Shown here in pieces: positions 1-7,381 of a stretch of DNA of 24,128 bases. The stretch comes from Porcipelethomonas sp964621265 (GTDB lineage Bacteria; Bacillota; Clostridia; Oscillospirales; Ruminococcaceae): assembly GCA_964621265.1 (NCBI GenBank), contig CAZULQ010000030.1:1-24128 (forward strand), given 5' to 3'. A program made the translations under genes and the position numbers. A model generated the notes under the pieces. That model saw nothing but the letters and a program-made list of their open reading frames with translations. It searched no databases and was not told the origin of the DNA. Every line of letters starts with the position of its first letter. The stretch's first letter is position 1.

Positions 1-1
1 A

Positions 2-10
2 TGTTATAAT
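2..10 (+). promoter_or_regulatory. Extended -10 element, probable trmB promoter
   Basis: TATAAT at 5-10 is preceded by TG at 2-3, giving the extended -10 form TGnTATAAT. The matching -35 would lie outside the window. A start near 17 would leave a leader of about 25 nt before the trmB start codon, with GAGG at 30-33 as ribosome binding site. Confidence 0.55.
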
Positions 11-41
11 ATAGTAGAAATTTAATTATGAGGTATTTTTT

Positions 42-692
42 ATGAGAATAAGATGTAAACCATGGGCGAAACCTGAGCTTGACGCCTGTGAATTTTGTAT
101 AAATAGTCCTGATGAATTAAAGGGCAAGTGGAATAATGAATTTAACAACGGCAAGCCAATTTATCTTGAACTCGGATGCGGCAAGGGCGGATTTGCGTCC
201 CAGTGTGCACCAGCAAAGCAGGATAAAAATTTCATTGCTGTTGATATAAAAAATGAAATGCTTGTTCTTGCAAAAAGAAAAATTGAAGCAGAATATGAAA
301 AGCATGGTCTGAGTCTTGATAATGTAAGAATCTTTATTAAGAATATCGAACAGATTGACAATGTTTTTTCAAAGGAAGACAACATCGAAAGAATTTACAT
401 AAACTTCTGCAATCCATGGCCTAAGGCCAAGCACAAGAAGAGACGTCTTACACATTTCAGACAGCTTGTGAAATACAAGGAATTTCTGAGTGGGGAATTA
501 TGGTTCAAAACTGATGATGATGAACTTTTTGAGGAATCATTCGAATATTTTGAACAGGCAGGCTTTAAAATCAAGTATAAGACATTTGATTTGCATTCAA
601 GCGGTTTTGAAGAAAACTTTGTCACAGAGCATGAACAGATGTTTACAGAAGAGGGCAAGAAAATTAAATTTCTGATAGCTGAGCCTGTGTAA
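42..692 (+). CDS. trmB: tRNA (guanine-N7-)-methyltransferase TrmB
   Basis: TrmB uses S-adenosylmethionine to methylate N7 of G46 in the tRNA variable loop, in the cytoplasm. The 216-aa length fits bacterial TrmB. The SAM-binding loop LELGCGKGGF lies near residues 42-51, with an acidic residue at the end of the next strand (VDI, 67-69). The family signature around the active site reads NFCNPWPK (121-128), followed by the basic HKKRRLTH stretch (131-138) and the TDDDELFE segment near 157-164. The ATG at 42 has GAGG seven to eight bases upstream. One oddity is that the signature usually has Asp where this protein has Asn124 (SDPWPK in many homologues). The GH59 gene follows after 21 bases, so the two are probably co-transcribed. 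Identification is firm; activity with Asn124 is inferred from the otherwise intact sequence. Confidence 0.93.
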   Translation: MRIRCKPWAKPELDACEFCINSPDELKGKWNNEFNNGKPIYLELGCGKGGFASQCAPAKQDKNFIAVDIKNEMLVLAKRKIEAEYEKHGLSLDNVRIFIKNIEQIDNVFSKEDNIERIYINFCNPWPKAKHKKRRLTHFRQLVKYKEFLSGELWFKTDDDELFEESFEYFEQAGFKIKYKTFDLHSSGFEENFVTEHEQMFTEEGKKIKFLIAEPV

Positions 693-713
693 TAATATAA
701 GAGGTATGATGTA

Positions 714-3302
714 ATGATAAGGGAATTAATTATTGATGGAAATACTGTTGATTTAAACCCTGCAAATGCTTTCAGAGGGCTTGGAGTTGTAACGGGAAAT
801 AATTCATCCAGGCTTCTCATTGACTATAAGGCTGCTTCTCCCGATTCATATTGGGAAATTATGAATCTTTTATTTAAACCGGGTTACGGAGCGGGTCTTA
901 CACATATAAAAATCGAACTTGGTGCAGATATCAATTCTTCATCGGGTACTGAACCATGTGTGAAAAGAACTGAAAACGAAAAGGTTGACATTACCCGTGG
1001 AGCAGGATTTATTTTTGCTGCTGACGCAAAGAAAATCAATCCTGACATAACAATTGACTTTCTCAGATGGGGAGAGCCTGGCTGGGTTACCAAAGCCTTT
1101 TCAAAAAGCAAAACAGATGGCTTTGCCGCAAGATACAAATGGTTCAAGGAAACTGTAGATGCTGCTTTTGATACATATAATTTAAAGATTGATTATATAA
1201 GTGCTGACGCAAATGAAACAGCTGAAGCTGACGAAGAGTGGATAATTTATCTTTCAGAGCGACTGAAATCTGAAAATAATCAGAGATATGATTATTCAGA
1301 AATCAGGATTGTTGCATCAGATGAAGTCGGTTCAAGAACCATTGCTGAAAAAATGGTTAAAAACGAAAAGCTAAGAGATGCTGTTGATGTAATAGGGCTT
1401 CATTATACTACATACGGCGATGAAAATACAGCTCTGCTTAATGAAAAATACAACAAGGAAATCTGGTACAGCGAAGGCATAGCACCATGCAACAATTCAA
1501 GATATTCTGTAAATGCTGATAATTCAGGAATAAGCGGAATTAATTCTGTGATTGATGTTACAAACAGAATAATAAACAGTTATTGTCATGGCTCAATGGT
1601 TATGTATGAATATCAGCCTGCTGTTGCCGCATATTATTCTGGTTCAAATTATGCACCAAAGCAGCTTATTATCGCTGAGCAGCCATGGAACGGTTATTTT
1701 GAAACTGATTCAGGATTATGGGGTGCAGCTCATATAACCCATTTCGTTAAAAAAGGCTGGAAATATGTAAAAAGCGCGTGTTTCGGAGACGGCAAGGAAA
1801 ACCACTTCATAACTGACACAACCGAAAATCATATGGCACTTATTTCCGACGACGGAGATTACACCCTTGTTTTAACTAATGATTCAGATGAGCCAAGATA
1901 TTATGATGTGTGCGTCAGAAATATTTCAAAGTTTGATTCAGACGTATATTGTATCGAAACAAGAGGCCCTGAACGCGGGCTCGCATACAATGCAAACTGG
2001 TTCAGAGTTATTGACAAAATTATTCCTGTCAGAAAGAATGATGAGCATCATTACAGAATCGAAGTTAAGCCATTTTCAATAATTACATGTACTACATTAA
2101 GTGTTGAAACAGTAAATGGTGTTGATTCCGTAAAGAAAATGTCCTTGTCATCAGATTGTCTCATGCTCCCGTACTCAGACACATTCAACTATAAAAACGA
2201 CTTCTTAAGAACACGAGGAAATGCACCTTTATATACAACTGACCAGGGCGGCGCATTTGAAGTAAATGAATTTGAAAATGAGAATGTACTCACACAGCAG
2301 ATAACAAAGGATATTCTGCCGACAAACTGGCGTTTCAGAGGCACACCGCTTCCTGCAACAAGTCTTGGTGATGACAGATGGACAAATTACACCGTTTCAG
2401 TTGACAGCAGATTTGATAATGACAACGAAGATAATTATGTCGGCGTCGGACTAAGGTATAATTCAGCTGTGACATGCGATGAAACGGCTGAATGCGGATA
2501 TCAGCTGAGAATTTATCCTGATAGTAAATGGCAGCTCAGATATTTTAATACAATACTTGCCAAAGGCAGAGAAAAAGGAATAAACGTATTTGACTGGAAT
2601 AATATTTCGGTTTCAGCTAAAAATAAAATTATAAGATGCAGTATAAACAACCATCTTGTGTGCGAGTACAAGATATCTCCTCCGATGATTACAGCAGGAA
2701 GAGTTTCACTTTATAGTGCTCTTTATAAAAACAAATTCCGTAATCTCAATGTATTGCCATTTAACGGTGTTCCATATAGTTCACTTCGTGATGATTGTCT
2801 TTCGGGTAACATTAATTATTACGGCAGCTGGAAGAAAAATGCTATGGACAGTTTCCGTTTCTACAACAGAACAAGCGTTACAAATCTGGAGAATGATGCG
2901 TATCTTGAGTACGTATTCAAAGGCGAAACCATATCACTTGTCGGCGAAGCAAAGGACCTGAGTCTCAAAATTGAAATCGACGATAAAATTGTAACCGCCG
3001 GATATCATATTGAAAACTGCGGCTCAAAGCAGGTGCTTTTTTATGTTCATAAATTATCTGATGAAAAACACACGATTAAGGTAACCGTTCTGTCGGGTGA
3101 AATGTCTCTTGACTGTATCATCACAGATAAAAAGCCTGAAAACAGTGATAAAAAGGAACTTAAACTTTATAATCCCGAAAAAAAGAAGCGTTCATCAAAA
3201 GTAAAACTCAGCACGCTTTTACTCGGTGCGGGACTTGCAACCGCAAGTGTTGGTTCATTCCTTATAAGCAGAAAAATAAAGAATATGAAAAAGAAAAAAT
3301 AA
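714..3302 (+). CDS. GH59 family glycosidase (galactocerebrosidase-like) with C-terminal membrane segment
   Basis: The 862-aa protein resembles glycoside hydrolase family 59, the family of animal galactosylceramidase, which removes beta-galactose from lipids. The N-terminal barrel contains FRGLGVVTG (20-28), FKPGYGAGL (54-62) and GTEP (78-81). Asn167-Glu168 matches the acid/base position. IWYSEG (250-255) places Glu254 at the nucleophile, and QPWNGYF (323-329) matches the human QPWSGHY motif. A beta-sandwich follows, then a lectin-like region starting around 490 (DTFNY, DQGGAFEV). A further jelly-roll-like module covers about 686-800 and resembles carbohydrate-binding modules. Residues about 832-851 form a Gly/Ala/Leu-rich membrane segment flanked by lysines, and the protein ends in KKKK. 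There is no N-terminal signal peptide, and an in-frame stop at 693-695 rules out a longer start. No LPXTG motif is present. The substrate is unknown; a glycolipid or other beta-galactoside is inferred. Confidence 0.85.
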   Translation: MIRELIIDGNTVDLNPANAFRGLGVVTGNNSSRLLIDYKAASPDSYWEIMNLLFKPGYGAGLTHIKIELGADINSSSGTEPCVKRTENEKVDITRGAGFIFAADAKKINPDITIDFLRWGEPGWVTKAFSKSKTDGFAARYKWFKETVDAAFDTYNLKIDYISADANETAEADEEWIIYLSERLKSENNQRYDYSEIRIVASDEVGSRTIAEKMVKNEKLRDAVDVIGLHYTTYGDENTALLNEKYNKEIWYSEGIAPCNNSRYSVNADNSGISGINSVIDVTNRIINSYCHGSMVMYEYQPAVAAYYSGSNYAPKQLIIAEQPWNGYFETDSGLWGAAHITHFVKKGWKYVKSACFGDGKENHFITDTTENHMALISDDGDYTLVLTNDSDEPRYYDVCVRNISKFDSDVYCIETRGPERGLAYNANWFRVIDKIIPVRKNDEHHYRIEVKPFSIITCTTLSVETVNGVDSVKKMSLSSDCLMLPYSDTFNYKNDFLRTRGNAPLYTTDQGGAFEVNEFENENVLTQQITKDILPTNWRFRGTPLPATSLGDDRWTNYTVSVDSRFDNDNEDNYVGVGLRYNSAVTCDETAECGYQLRIYPDSKWQLRYFNTILAKGREKGINVFDWNNISVSAKNKIIRCSINNHLVCEYKISPPMITAGRVSLYSALYKNKFRNLNVLPFNGVPYSSLRDDCLSGNINYYGSWKKNAMDSFRFYNRTSVTNLENDAYLEYVFKGETISLVGEAKDLSLKIEIDDKIVTAGYHIENCGSKQVLFYVHKLSDEKHTIKVTVLSGEMSLDCIITDKKPENSDKKELKLYNPEKKKRSSKVKLSTLLLGAGLATASVGSFLISRKIKNMKKKK

Positions 3303-3318
3303 TTTTTCAAAAAAATAC

Positions 3319-3347
3319 TGGACAATTGTCTCGAAATGTGGTATAAT
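3319..3347 (+). promoter_or_regulatory. pyr operon promoter
   Basis: TGGACA (3319-3324) and TATAAT (3342-3347) are separated by 17 bp, and TG at 3339-3340 gives an extended -10. The predicted start near 3354 lies just upstream of the PyrR-binding hairpin, as expected for an attenuated pyr leader. Confidence 0.85.
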
Positions 3348-3362
3348 GTTTAACAGTAAAAA

Positions 3363-3472
3363 ACCTTTAAGTTGATCCTGTGAGGTTGACAAGGTAGTGT
3401 AAATGGGCTAACTGTAAATAAAATCAGTATACAAGCTTGACGCTTACCTGTCAATACAGGTAAGCGTTTTTT
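3363..3472 (+). promoter_or_regulatory. PyrR-binding attenuator leader of the pyr operon
   Basis: This leader can form the three mutually exclusive structures known from PyrR-regulated operons. (a) The PyrR-binding anti-antiterminator has a lower stem of CCTT (3364-3367) with AAGG (3391-3394), and an upper part, TCCTGTGAGG (3376-3385), that matches the conserved TCCnGnGAGG loop. (b) The antiterminator pairs 3388-3400 with 3440-3452: GACA/TGTC, GGTA/TACC and GTGT/ACGC with one bulge on each side. (c) The terminator hairpin is at 3441-3466. UMP-bound PyrR stabilises (a), which blocks (b) and permits (c). The logic is established for Bacillus; the pairings here are read directly from the sequence. 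Confidence 0.9.
3441..3472 (+). terminator. pyr attenuator (rho-independent terminator)
   Basis: CGCTTACCTG (3441-3450) pairs perfectly with CAGGTAAGCG (3457-3466) around the loop TCAATA, followed by six T residues (3467-3472). It lies about 20 bases before pyrR and is the regulated terminator of the pyr leader. Confidence 0.92.
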
Positions 3473-3492
3473 GTATATGGTGAGGTGATGAT

Positions 3493-4020
3493 TTGGAAAG
3501 AAAAACGATTATCATGGATGAAAATTCAATGAAACGTGCTGTTGCAAGAATTACCTATGAAATACTTGAACGAAATAAAGGTGCGGAGAATCTTTGTCTT
3601 GTCGGAATCTATTCAAGAGGCGTTGCGTTTGCAGAAAGGATAGCGTCAAAAATCAGAGAGCTTGAAAATATATCAGTACCATGCGGTGCACTTGATATCA
3701 CGCCGTATCGTGATGATAAAAAGCCAATTGATGAATGTGATAAGACGAATATAGAATTTAACATTAATGATAAGCATGTCATAATTGTTGATGATGTTAT
3801 TTATACAGGAAGAACTACCCGTGCAGCAATTGACGCCCTTATTGAAAGAGGTCGTCCTCAGCTTATACAGCTTGCGGTTCTCATTGACAGAGGACACAGG
3901 GAGCTTCCCATAAGACCTGATTATGTAGGAAAAAATCTCCCTACTTCAAGAGAAGAAAAGGTTAAAGTTTCAGTTAAGGAAATCGACGGACAGGACAATG
4001 TCTCGATCTTTTCTGACTGA
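3493..4020 (+). CDS. pyrR: PyrR, bifunctional pyr operon RNA-binding attenuation protein / uracil phosphoribosyltransferase
   Basis: PyrR senses UMP, binds the pyr leader RNA and promotes early termination; many PyrR proteins also convert uracil and PRPP to UMP. The 175-aa length is typical. The PRPP-binding loop VIIVDDVIYTGRTTRAA spans about 96-112, and SRGVAFAERI (41-50) and the RGHRELPIRPDYVGKNLPT region (133-151) match the family. I chose the TTG start at 3493 because GAGGTGAT (3482-3489) sits just ahead of it. The nearby ATG at 3489 is out of frame, and the next in-frame ATG would remove conserved N-terminal residues. It is the first gene of the operon and lies directly after its own target RNA, which indicates autoregulation. 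pyrC follows after 12 bases. Confidence 0.96.
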   Translation: MERKTIIMDENSMKRAVARITYEILERNKGAENLCLVGIYSRGVAFAERIASKIRELENISVPCGALDITPYRDDKKPIDECDKTNIEFNINDKHVIIVDDVIYTGRTTRAAIDALIERGRPQLIQLAVLIDRGHRELPIRPDYVGKNLPTSREEKVKVSVKEIDGQDNVSIFSD

Positions 4021-4032
4021 CGGAGGTATAAA

Positions 4033-5301
4033 ATGAGTAAAATTCTATTAAAAAATGTAAGGGCTATTGATGACAGAATCGATAAAAAATGTGACATTTT
4101 AATTAATGACGGTAAAATCGAAAAAATCGGTGAATTAAGTGATATTACAACAGAAAATGAATATGACTGCGAAGGTCTTGTGGCTATGCCGGGACTTTTT
4201 GACATGCATGTACATTTCCGTGATCCGGGATTCACCTATAAGGAAGATATTATAACAGGCTCCAGAGCCGCGCTTTACGGCGGGTTTACAGGAGTTGCGT
4301 GTATGCCTAATACAAATCCTGTTACAGATACTCCCGAAACCGTAAATTACATTATTGAAAAAAGTAAAAATTCAGGTGTTAAGGTTTATCCTGTTGCCGC
4401 TATAACCAAGGGACTCAAAGGAGAAAAGCTTTGTGACTACGCAATGCTGAAAAAAGCAGGAGCAATTGCAGTTTCCGACGATGGCAGACCTGTTGAGAGC
4501 AGAACAATGCTCAGAGACGGTATGATTGCCGCAGAAGAAAACAGCCTCCTTACAATCTCACACTGCGAAGACCTTGAAATTATCGGTGACGGCAAAATGA
4601 ACAAGGGAAGGGTTTCTGAGGAACTTGGAGTACCGGGCATGGACAGACTTTCAGAAGACAGTATAACTGAAAGGGAAATACTGGTTTCAAAAGAAACAGG
4701 ATGTCGTATTCATATTGCGCATGTAAGCACAGTAGGAAGTACAGAGATAATAAGAAAATACAAAAAAGAGGGAATTAAGGTTACCTGTGAAACCTGTCCG
4801 CATTACTTTATGATGACAGATGAAATGCTCAGAAGCAAGGATGCGGATTACAGAATGAATCCTCCTCTTCGTGAGGAAATGGACAAGCAGGCGATTATAG
4901 ATGGAATATGCGATGGCACAATCGATTGTATTGTAACAGACCATGCTCCACATTCAAAGGAAGAAAAGTCAGACTTCATGAAGGCACCAAATGGAGTTGT
5001 AGGGCTTGAAACTTCACTTGCTGCTGTTCTGACAGGTCTTTATCATACAGGTAAAATCACACTTAATAAAGTAGCTGAAATTATGTCAGTTAAACCAAGA
5101 GAAATTCTTGGTATTGAACCTGTCACATTCAAAGAAGGTTCAGAAGCTGAAATTGTCCTTATCGATACCGAAACAGAATGGACAGTAAATCCTGAGGAAT
5201 TCAAGTCAAAGGCATCAAACTCAGCCTTCAAGAACATGAAGCTTAAGGGAAAGCCTGTCGGAGTCGTTTCAGACGGAAAAATGCAGTTTTTTAATAATTA
5301 A
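4033..5301 (+). CDS. pyrC: Dihydroorotase PyrC (class I)
   Basis: PyrC cyclises N-carbamoyl-L-aspartate to dihydroorotate, the third step of UMP synthesis, in the cytoplasm. The 422-aa length fits class I dihydroorotases of Gram-positive bacteria. Metal ligands are recognisable: His59 and His61 in DMHVHFRDPG (57-66), Asp150 in AVSDDGRPV, His177 in SHCED, His230 in IAHVST and Asp303 in TDHAPHS. MPNTNP (91-96) is the usual substrate-pocket motif. GGAGG at 4022-4026 supports the ATG at 4033. No pyrB precedes it, so the carbamoyl-aspartate-forming enzyme must be encoded elsewhere. Confidence 0.96.
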   Translation: MSKILLKNVRAIDDRIDKKCDILINDGKIEKIGELSDITTENEYDCEGLVAMPGLFDMHVHFRDPGFTYKEDIITGSRAALYGGFTGVACMPNTNPVTDTPETVNYIIEKSKNSGVKVYPVAAITKGLKGEKLCDYAMLKKAGAIAVSDDGRPVESRTMLRDGMIAAEENSLLTISHCEDLEIIGDGKMNKGRVSEELGVPGMDRLSEDSITEREILVSKETGCRIHIAHVSTVGSTEIIRKYKKEGIKVTCETCPHYFMMTDEMLRSKDADYRMNPPLREEMDKQAIIDGICDGTIDCIVTDHAPHSKEEKSDFMKAPNGVVGLETSLAAVLTGLYHTGKITLNKVAEIMSVKPREILGIEPVTFKEGSEAEIVLIDTETEWTVNPEEFKSKASNSAFKNMKLKGKPVGVVSDGKMQFFNN

Positions 5302-5319
5302 TATAAAGGAGAATAAGCT

Positions 5320-6243
5320 ATGTCATTTGACAGACTGATTAAGAAAATCATTGAAACTAAAAATCCTACTGTTGTAGGTCTTGACCCAAAGCTTGAATAT
5401 GTACCTGAGTATATCAGACACGGTTTTATTAAGGACTATGGTCAGACTTTAAAAGCAGCTTCAAAGGCTATTTTGAAGTTTAATCAGGAAATTATTGACA
5501 ATATCTGTGATATCGTTCCTGCAATCAAGCCACAGGCAGCTTACTATGAAATGTATGGTCATTATGGTATTAAAACTCTTGAAAAGACAATTCAGTATGC
5601 TCAGGAAAAGGGTATGTTTGTAATAACAGACGGTAAGAGAAATGATATCGGCGCTACAATGGAAGCTTATACAGCAGCACATCTTGGTACAGTTAAGGTT
5701 GGTGCTACTGAATACGAACCATTCGGAGCTGATGCACTTACAGTAAATGGTTATCTTGGTACAGATGGCATAGACCCGCTTCTCAAGGTATGTGAAGAAA
5801 AGGATAAGGGTATTTACGTTCTCGTAAAGACTTCAAATAAATCCAGCGGCGAACTTCAGGATCAGCTTATTGATGGTGTTCCTGTATATGCTGTTATGGG
5901 TGACATGTGTGAAAAATGGGGCAGCAGTCAGATTGGTGAATATGGCTATTCTTCTGTTGGTGCAGTTGTTGGCGCAACATATCCTGAACAGCTCACTGAA
6001 CTCAGAAAAAGACTGCCACACACTATGTTCTTAGTTCCGGGTTATGGTGCACAAGGGGGCGGTGCTGAAGGCATCAAGGGTGCATTTGACGAAAACGGAC
6101 TCGGCGCAATCGTAAACTCATCAAGAGCAATCATGTGCGCGTATAAAACTGAAAATTGTCCTGAAACTGATTTTGCAGGCGCAGCAAGACGTGAAGCAAT
6201 CAGAATGAGGGATGATATAACATCTTTTATTAATCTTAAATAG
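5320..6243 (+). CDS. pyrF: Orotidine 5'-phosphate decarboxylase PyrF (subfamily 2)
   Basis: PyrF decarboxylates OMP to UMP, the last step of the pathway. At 307 aa it belongs to the longer subfamily (about 270-310 aa) rather than the roughly 240-aa Bacillus/E. coli form. The catalytic signature DGKRNDIGAT spans 104-113, with Asp104, Lys106 and Asp109 as the expected charged network. VVGLDPK (18-24) supplies the first strand, and LVPGYGAQGG near the C-terminus forms the phosphate-binding region. AAAGGAG precedes the ATG at a normal distance. It follows pyrC by 18 bases. Its third position differs from the Bacillus order, where pyrF is near the end. Confidence 0.95.
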   Translation: MSFDRLIKKIIETKNPTVVGLDPKLEYVPEYIRHGFIKDYGQTLKAASKAILKFNQEIIDNICDIVPAIKPQAAYYEMYGHYGIKTLEKTIQYAQEKGMFVITDGKRNDIGATMEAYTAAHLGTVKVGATEYEPFGADALTVNGYLGTDGIDPLLKVCEEKDKGIYVLVKTSNKSSGELQDQLIDGVPVYAVMGDMCEKWGSSQIGEYGYSSVGAVVGATYPEQLTELRKRLPHTMFLVPGYGAQGGGAEGIKGAFDENGLGAIVNSSRAIMCAYKTENCPETDFAGAARREAIRMRDDITSFINLK

Positions 6244-6273
6244 TTTATTCTAATCTGTGAAAGGAATGGTAAG

Positions 6274-7380
6274 ATGTCTTTATTTAATCAAAGCGAAAAA
6301 GCTTATTTGCTCATGGCTGATGGAACTGTATTTGAAGGTCGCAGTTTCGGTGCTAAGGGTACAGTAGTCGGTGAGGTTGTATTCTCAACCACAGTTGTAG
6401 GTTTCCAGCAGGCGTTGACTGACCCATGTTATTATGGTCAGATTATTACACAGACATTTCCGCTTATAGGAAATTATGGTGTAAACGATGAGGATTATGA
6501 TTCTCCTAAGGCTCAGGCTCGTGGATATATCGTAAGAGAATGGTGTAACACACCGTCCAACTTCCGATCACAGGGCAATATCAATGAATTTCTTGTAAAG
6601 GAAAATGTTATCGGTATTCATTCAATTGATACAAGAGCACTAACAAGAAAAATCAGAGAAAACGGCGTCATGAACGGCGTTATCACAACAGAAAATGTAT
6701 ATGAAAAGAAGGACGAGCTTTTAGCTCAGATTAATGCATACAGAATTGCTGACGCAGTCAAGACACTGACTGTTTCTGATGTACAGAAATATTCAGAGGG
6801 TGATGTCAAGTATAAGGTTGTTCTCTGGGATTTCGGCAGCAGAAAGTATATTAAAAATGAACTTTTAAAGCGTGGCTGCGAAGTAACTGTAGTTCCTGCA
6901 GGTACAACTGCTGATGAAATCAAGGCACTTGCACCGGACGGAATCGTGCTTTCAGATGGCCCTGGTGACCCTATGGACAATGCAGATGTCATCGAAGAAA
7001 TCAAGAAAGTATGTGCTATGAATATACCAATGCTTGGTATTGCACTCGGACACCAGATGCTCGCTGTAGCACAGGGCGGTAAAACAGAAAAGCTCAAATA
7101 TGGTCACAGAGGCGCAAACCAGCCTGTAATTGACAAGACAATCGGCAGAACATTCGTAACAAGCCAGAATCACGGCTATGTTGTATTAAGCGACAGCATC
7201 GATTCTTCAGTCGGAACAATTTCACACGTCAATGCAAATGACGGTTCATGTGAAGGTATCAGATATACTGCAATAAATGCTGTTTCAGTTCAGTTTGAAC
7301 CTGAATCAAACGGTGGTCCGCAGGATACTTCATATATGTTTAATGAATTTATTGAAATGATTGAAAAGGAGATGCAGTAA
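6274..7380 (+). CDS. carA: Carbamoyl-phosphate synthase small subunit CarA, catalytic Cys and His replaced
   Basis: CarA normally hydrolyses glutamine and passes ammonia to CarB. The 368-aa length and two-domain layout are normal: N-terminal domain 1-175 (VVGEVVFSTT, LTDPCYYGQI) and class I glutamine amidotransferase domain about 180-368. The glutaminase site is altered. The nucleophile elbow reads GIALGHQ (255-261), so Ala257 (codon GCA at 7042-7044) replaces the essential Cys. QFEPE (340-344) has Glu342 where catalytic His is expected, and Cys52 replaces a glutamine-binding Ser (Ser47 in E. coli). The triad Glu (Glu344), the LGHQ loop, SDGPGDP and SQNHG remain. The frame is intact, and carB starts 2 bases after the stop. 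I infer a glutaminase-dead CarA kept as a structural partner in an ammonia-dependent synthetase. Confidence 0.93.
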   Translation: MSLFNQSEKAYLLMADGTVFEGRSFGAKGTVVGEVVFSTTVVGFQQALTDPCYYGQIITQTFPLIGNYGVNDEDYDSPKAQARGYIVREWCNTPSNFRSQGNINEFLVKENVIGIHSIDTRALTRKIRENGVMNGVITTENVYEKKDELLAQINAYRIADAVKTLTVSDVQKYSEGDVKYKVVLWDFGSRKYIKNELLKRGCEVTVVPAGTTADEIKALAPDGIVLSDGPGDPMDNADVIEEIKKVCAMNIPMLGIALGHQMLAVAQGGKTEKLKYGHRGANQPVIDKTIGRTFVTSQNHGYVVLSDSIDSSVGTISHVNANDGSCEGIRYTAINAVSVQFEPESNGGPQDTSYMFNEFIEMIEKEMQ

Positions 7381-7381
7381 G

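Noticed and set aside
395..820. 141-codon minus-strand frame across the trmB end and GH59 start
   Set aside because: It spans the intergenic region antisense to two supported genes and has no recognisable domain or start signal.
7361..7381. Upstream TTG start for carB overlapping the carA end
   Set aside because: The added residues are not conserved, and the ribosome binding site AAAGGAG would lie inside the gene. The ATG at 7382 fits the family start.
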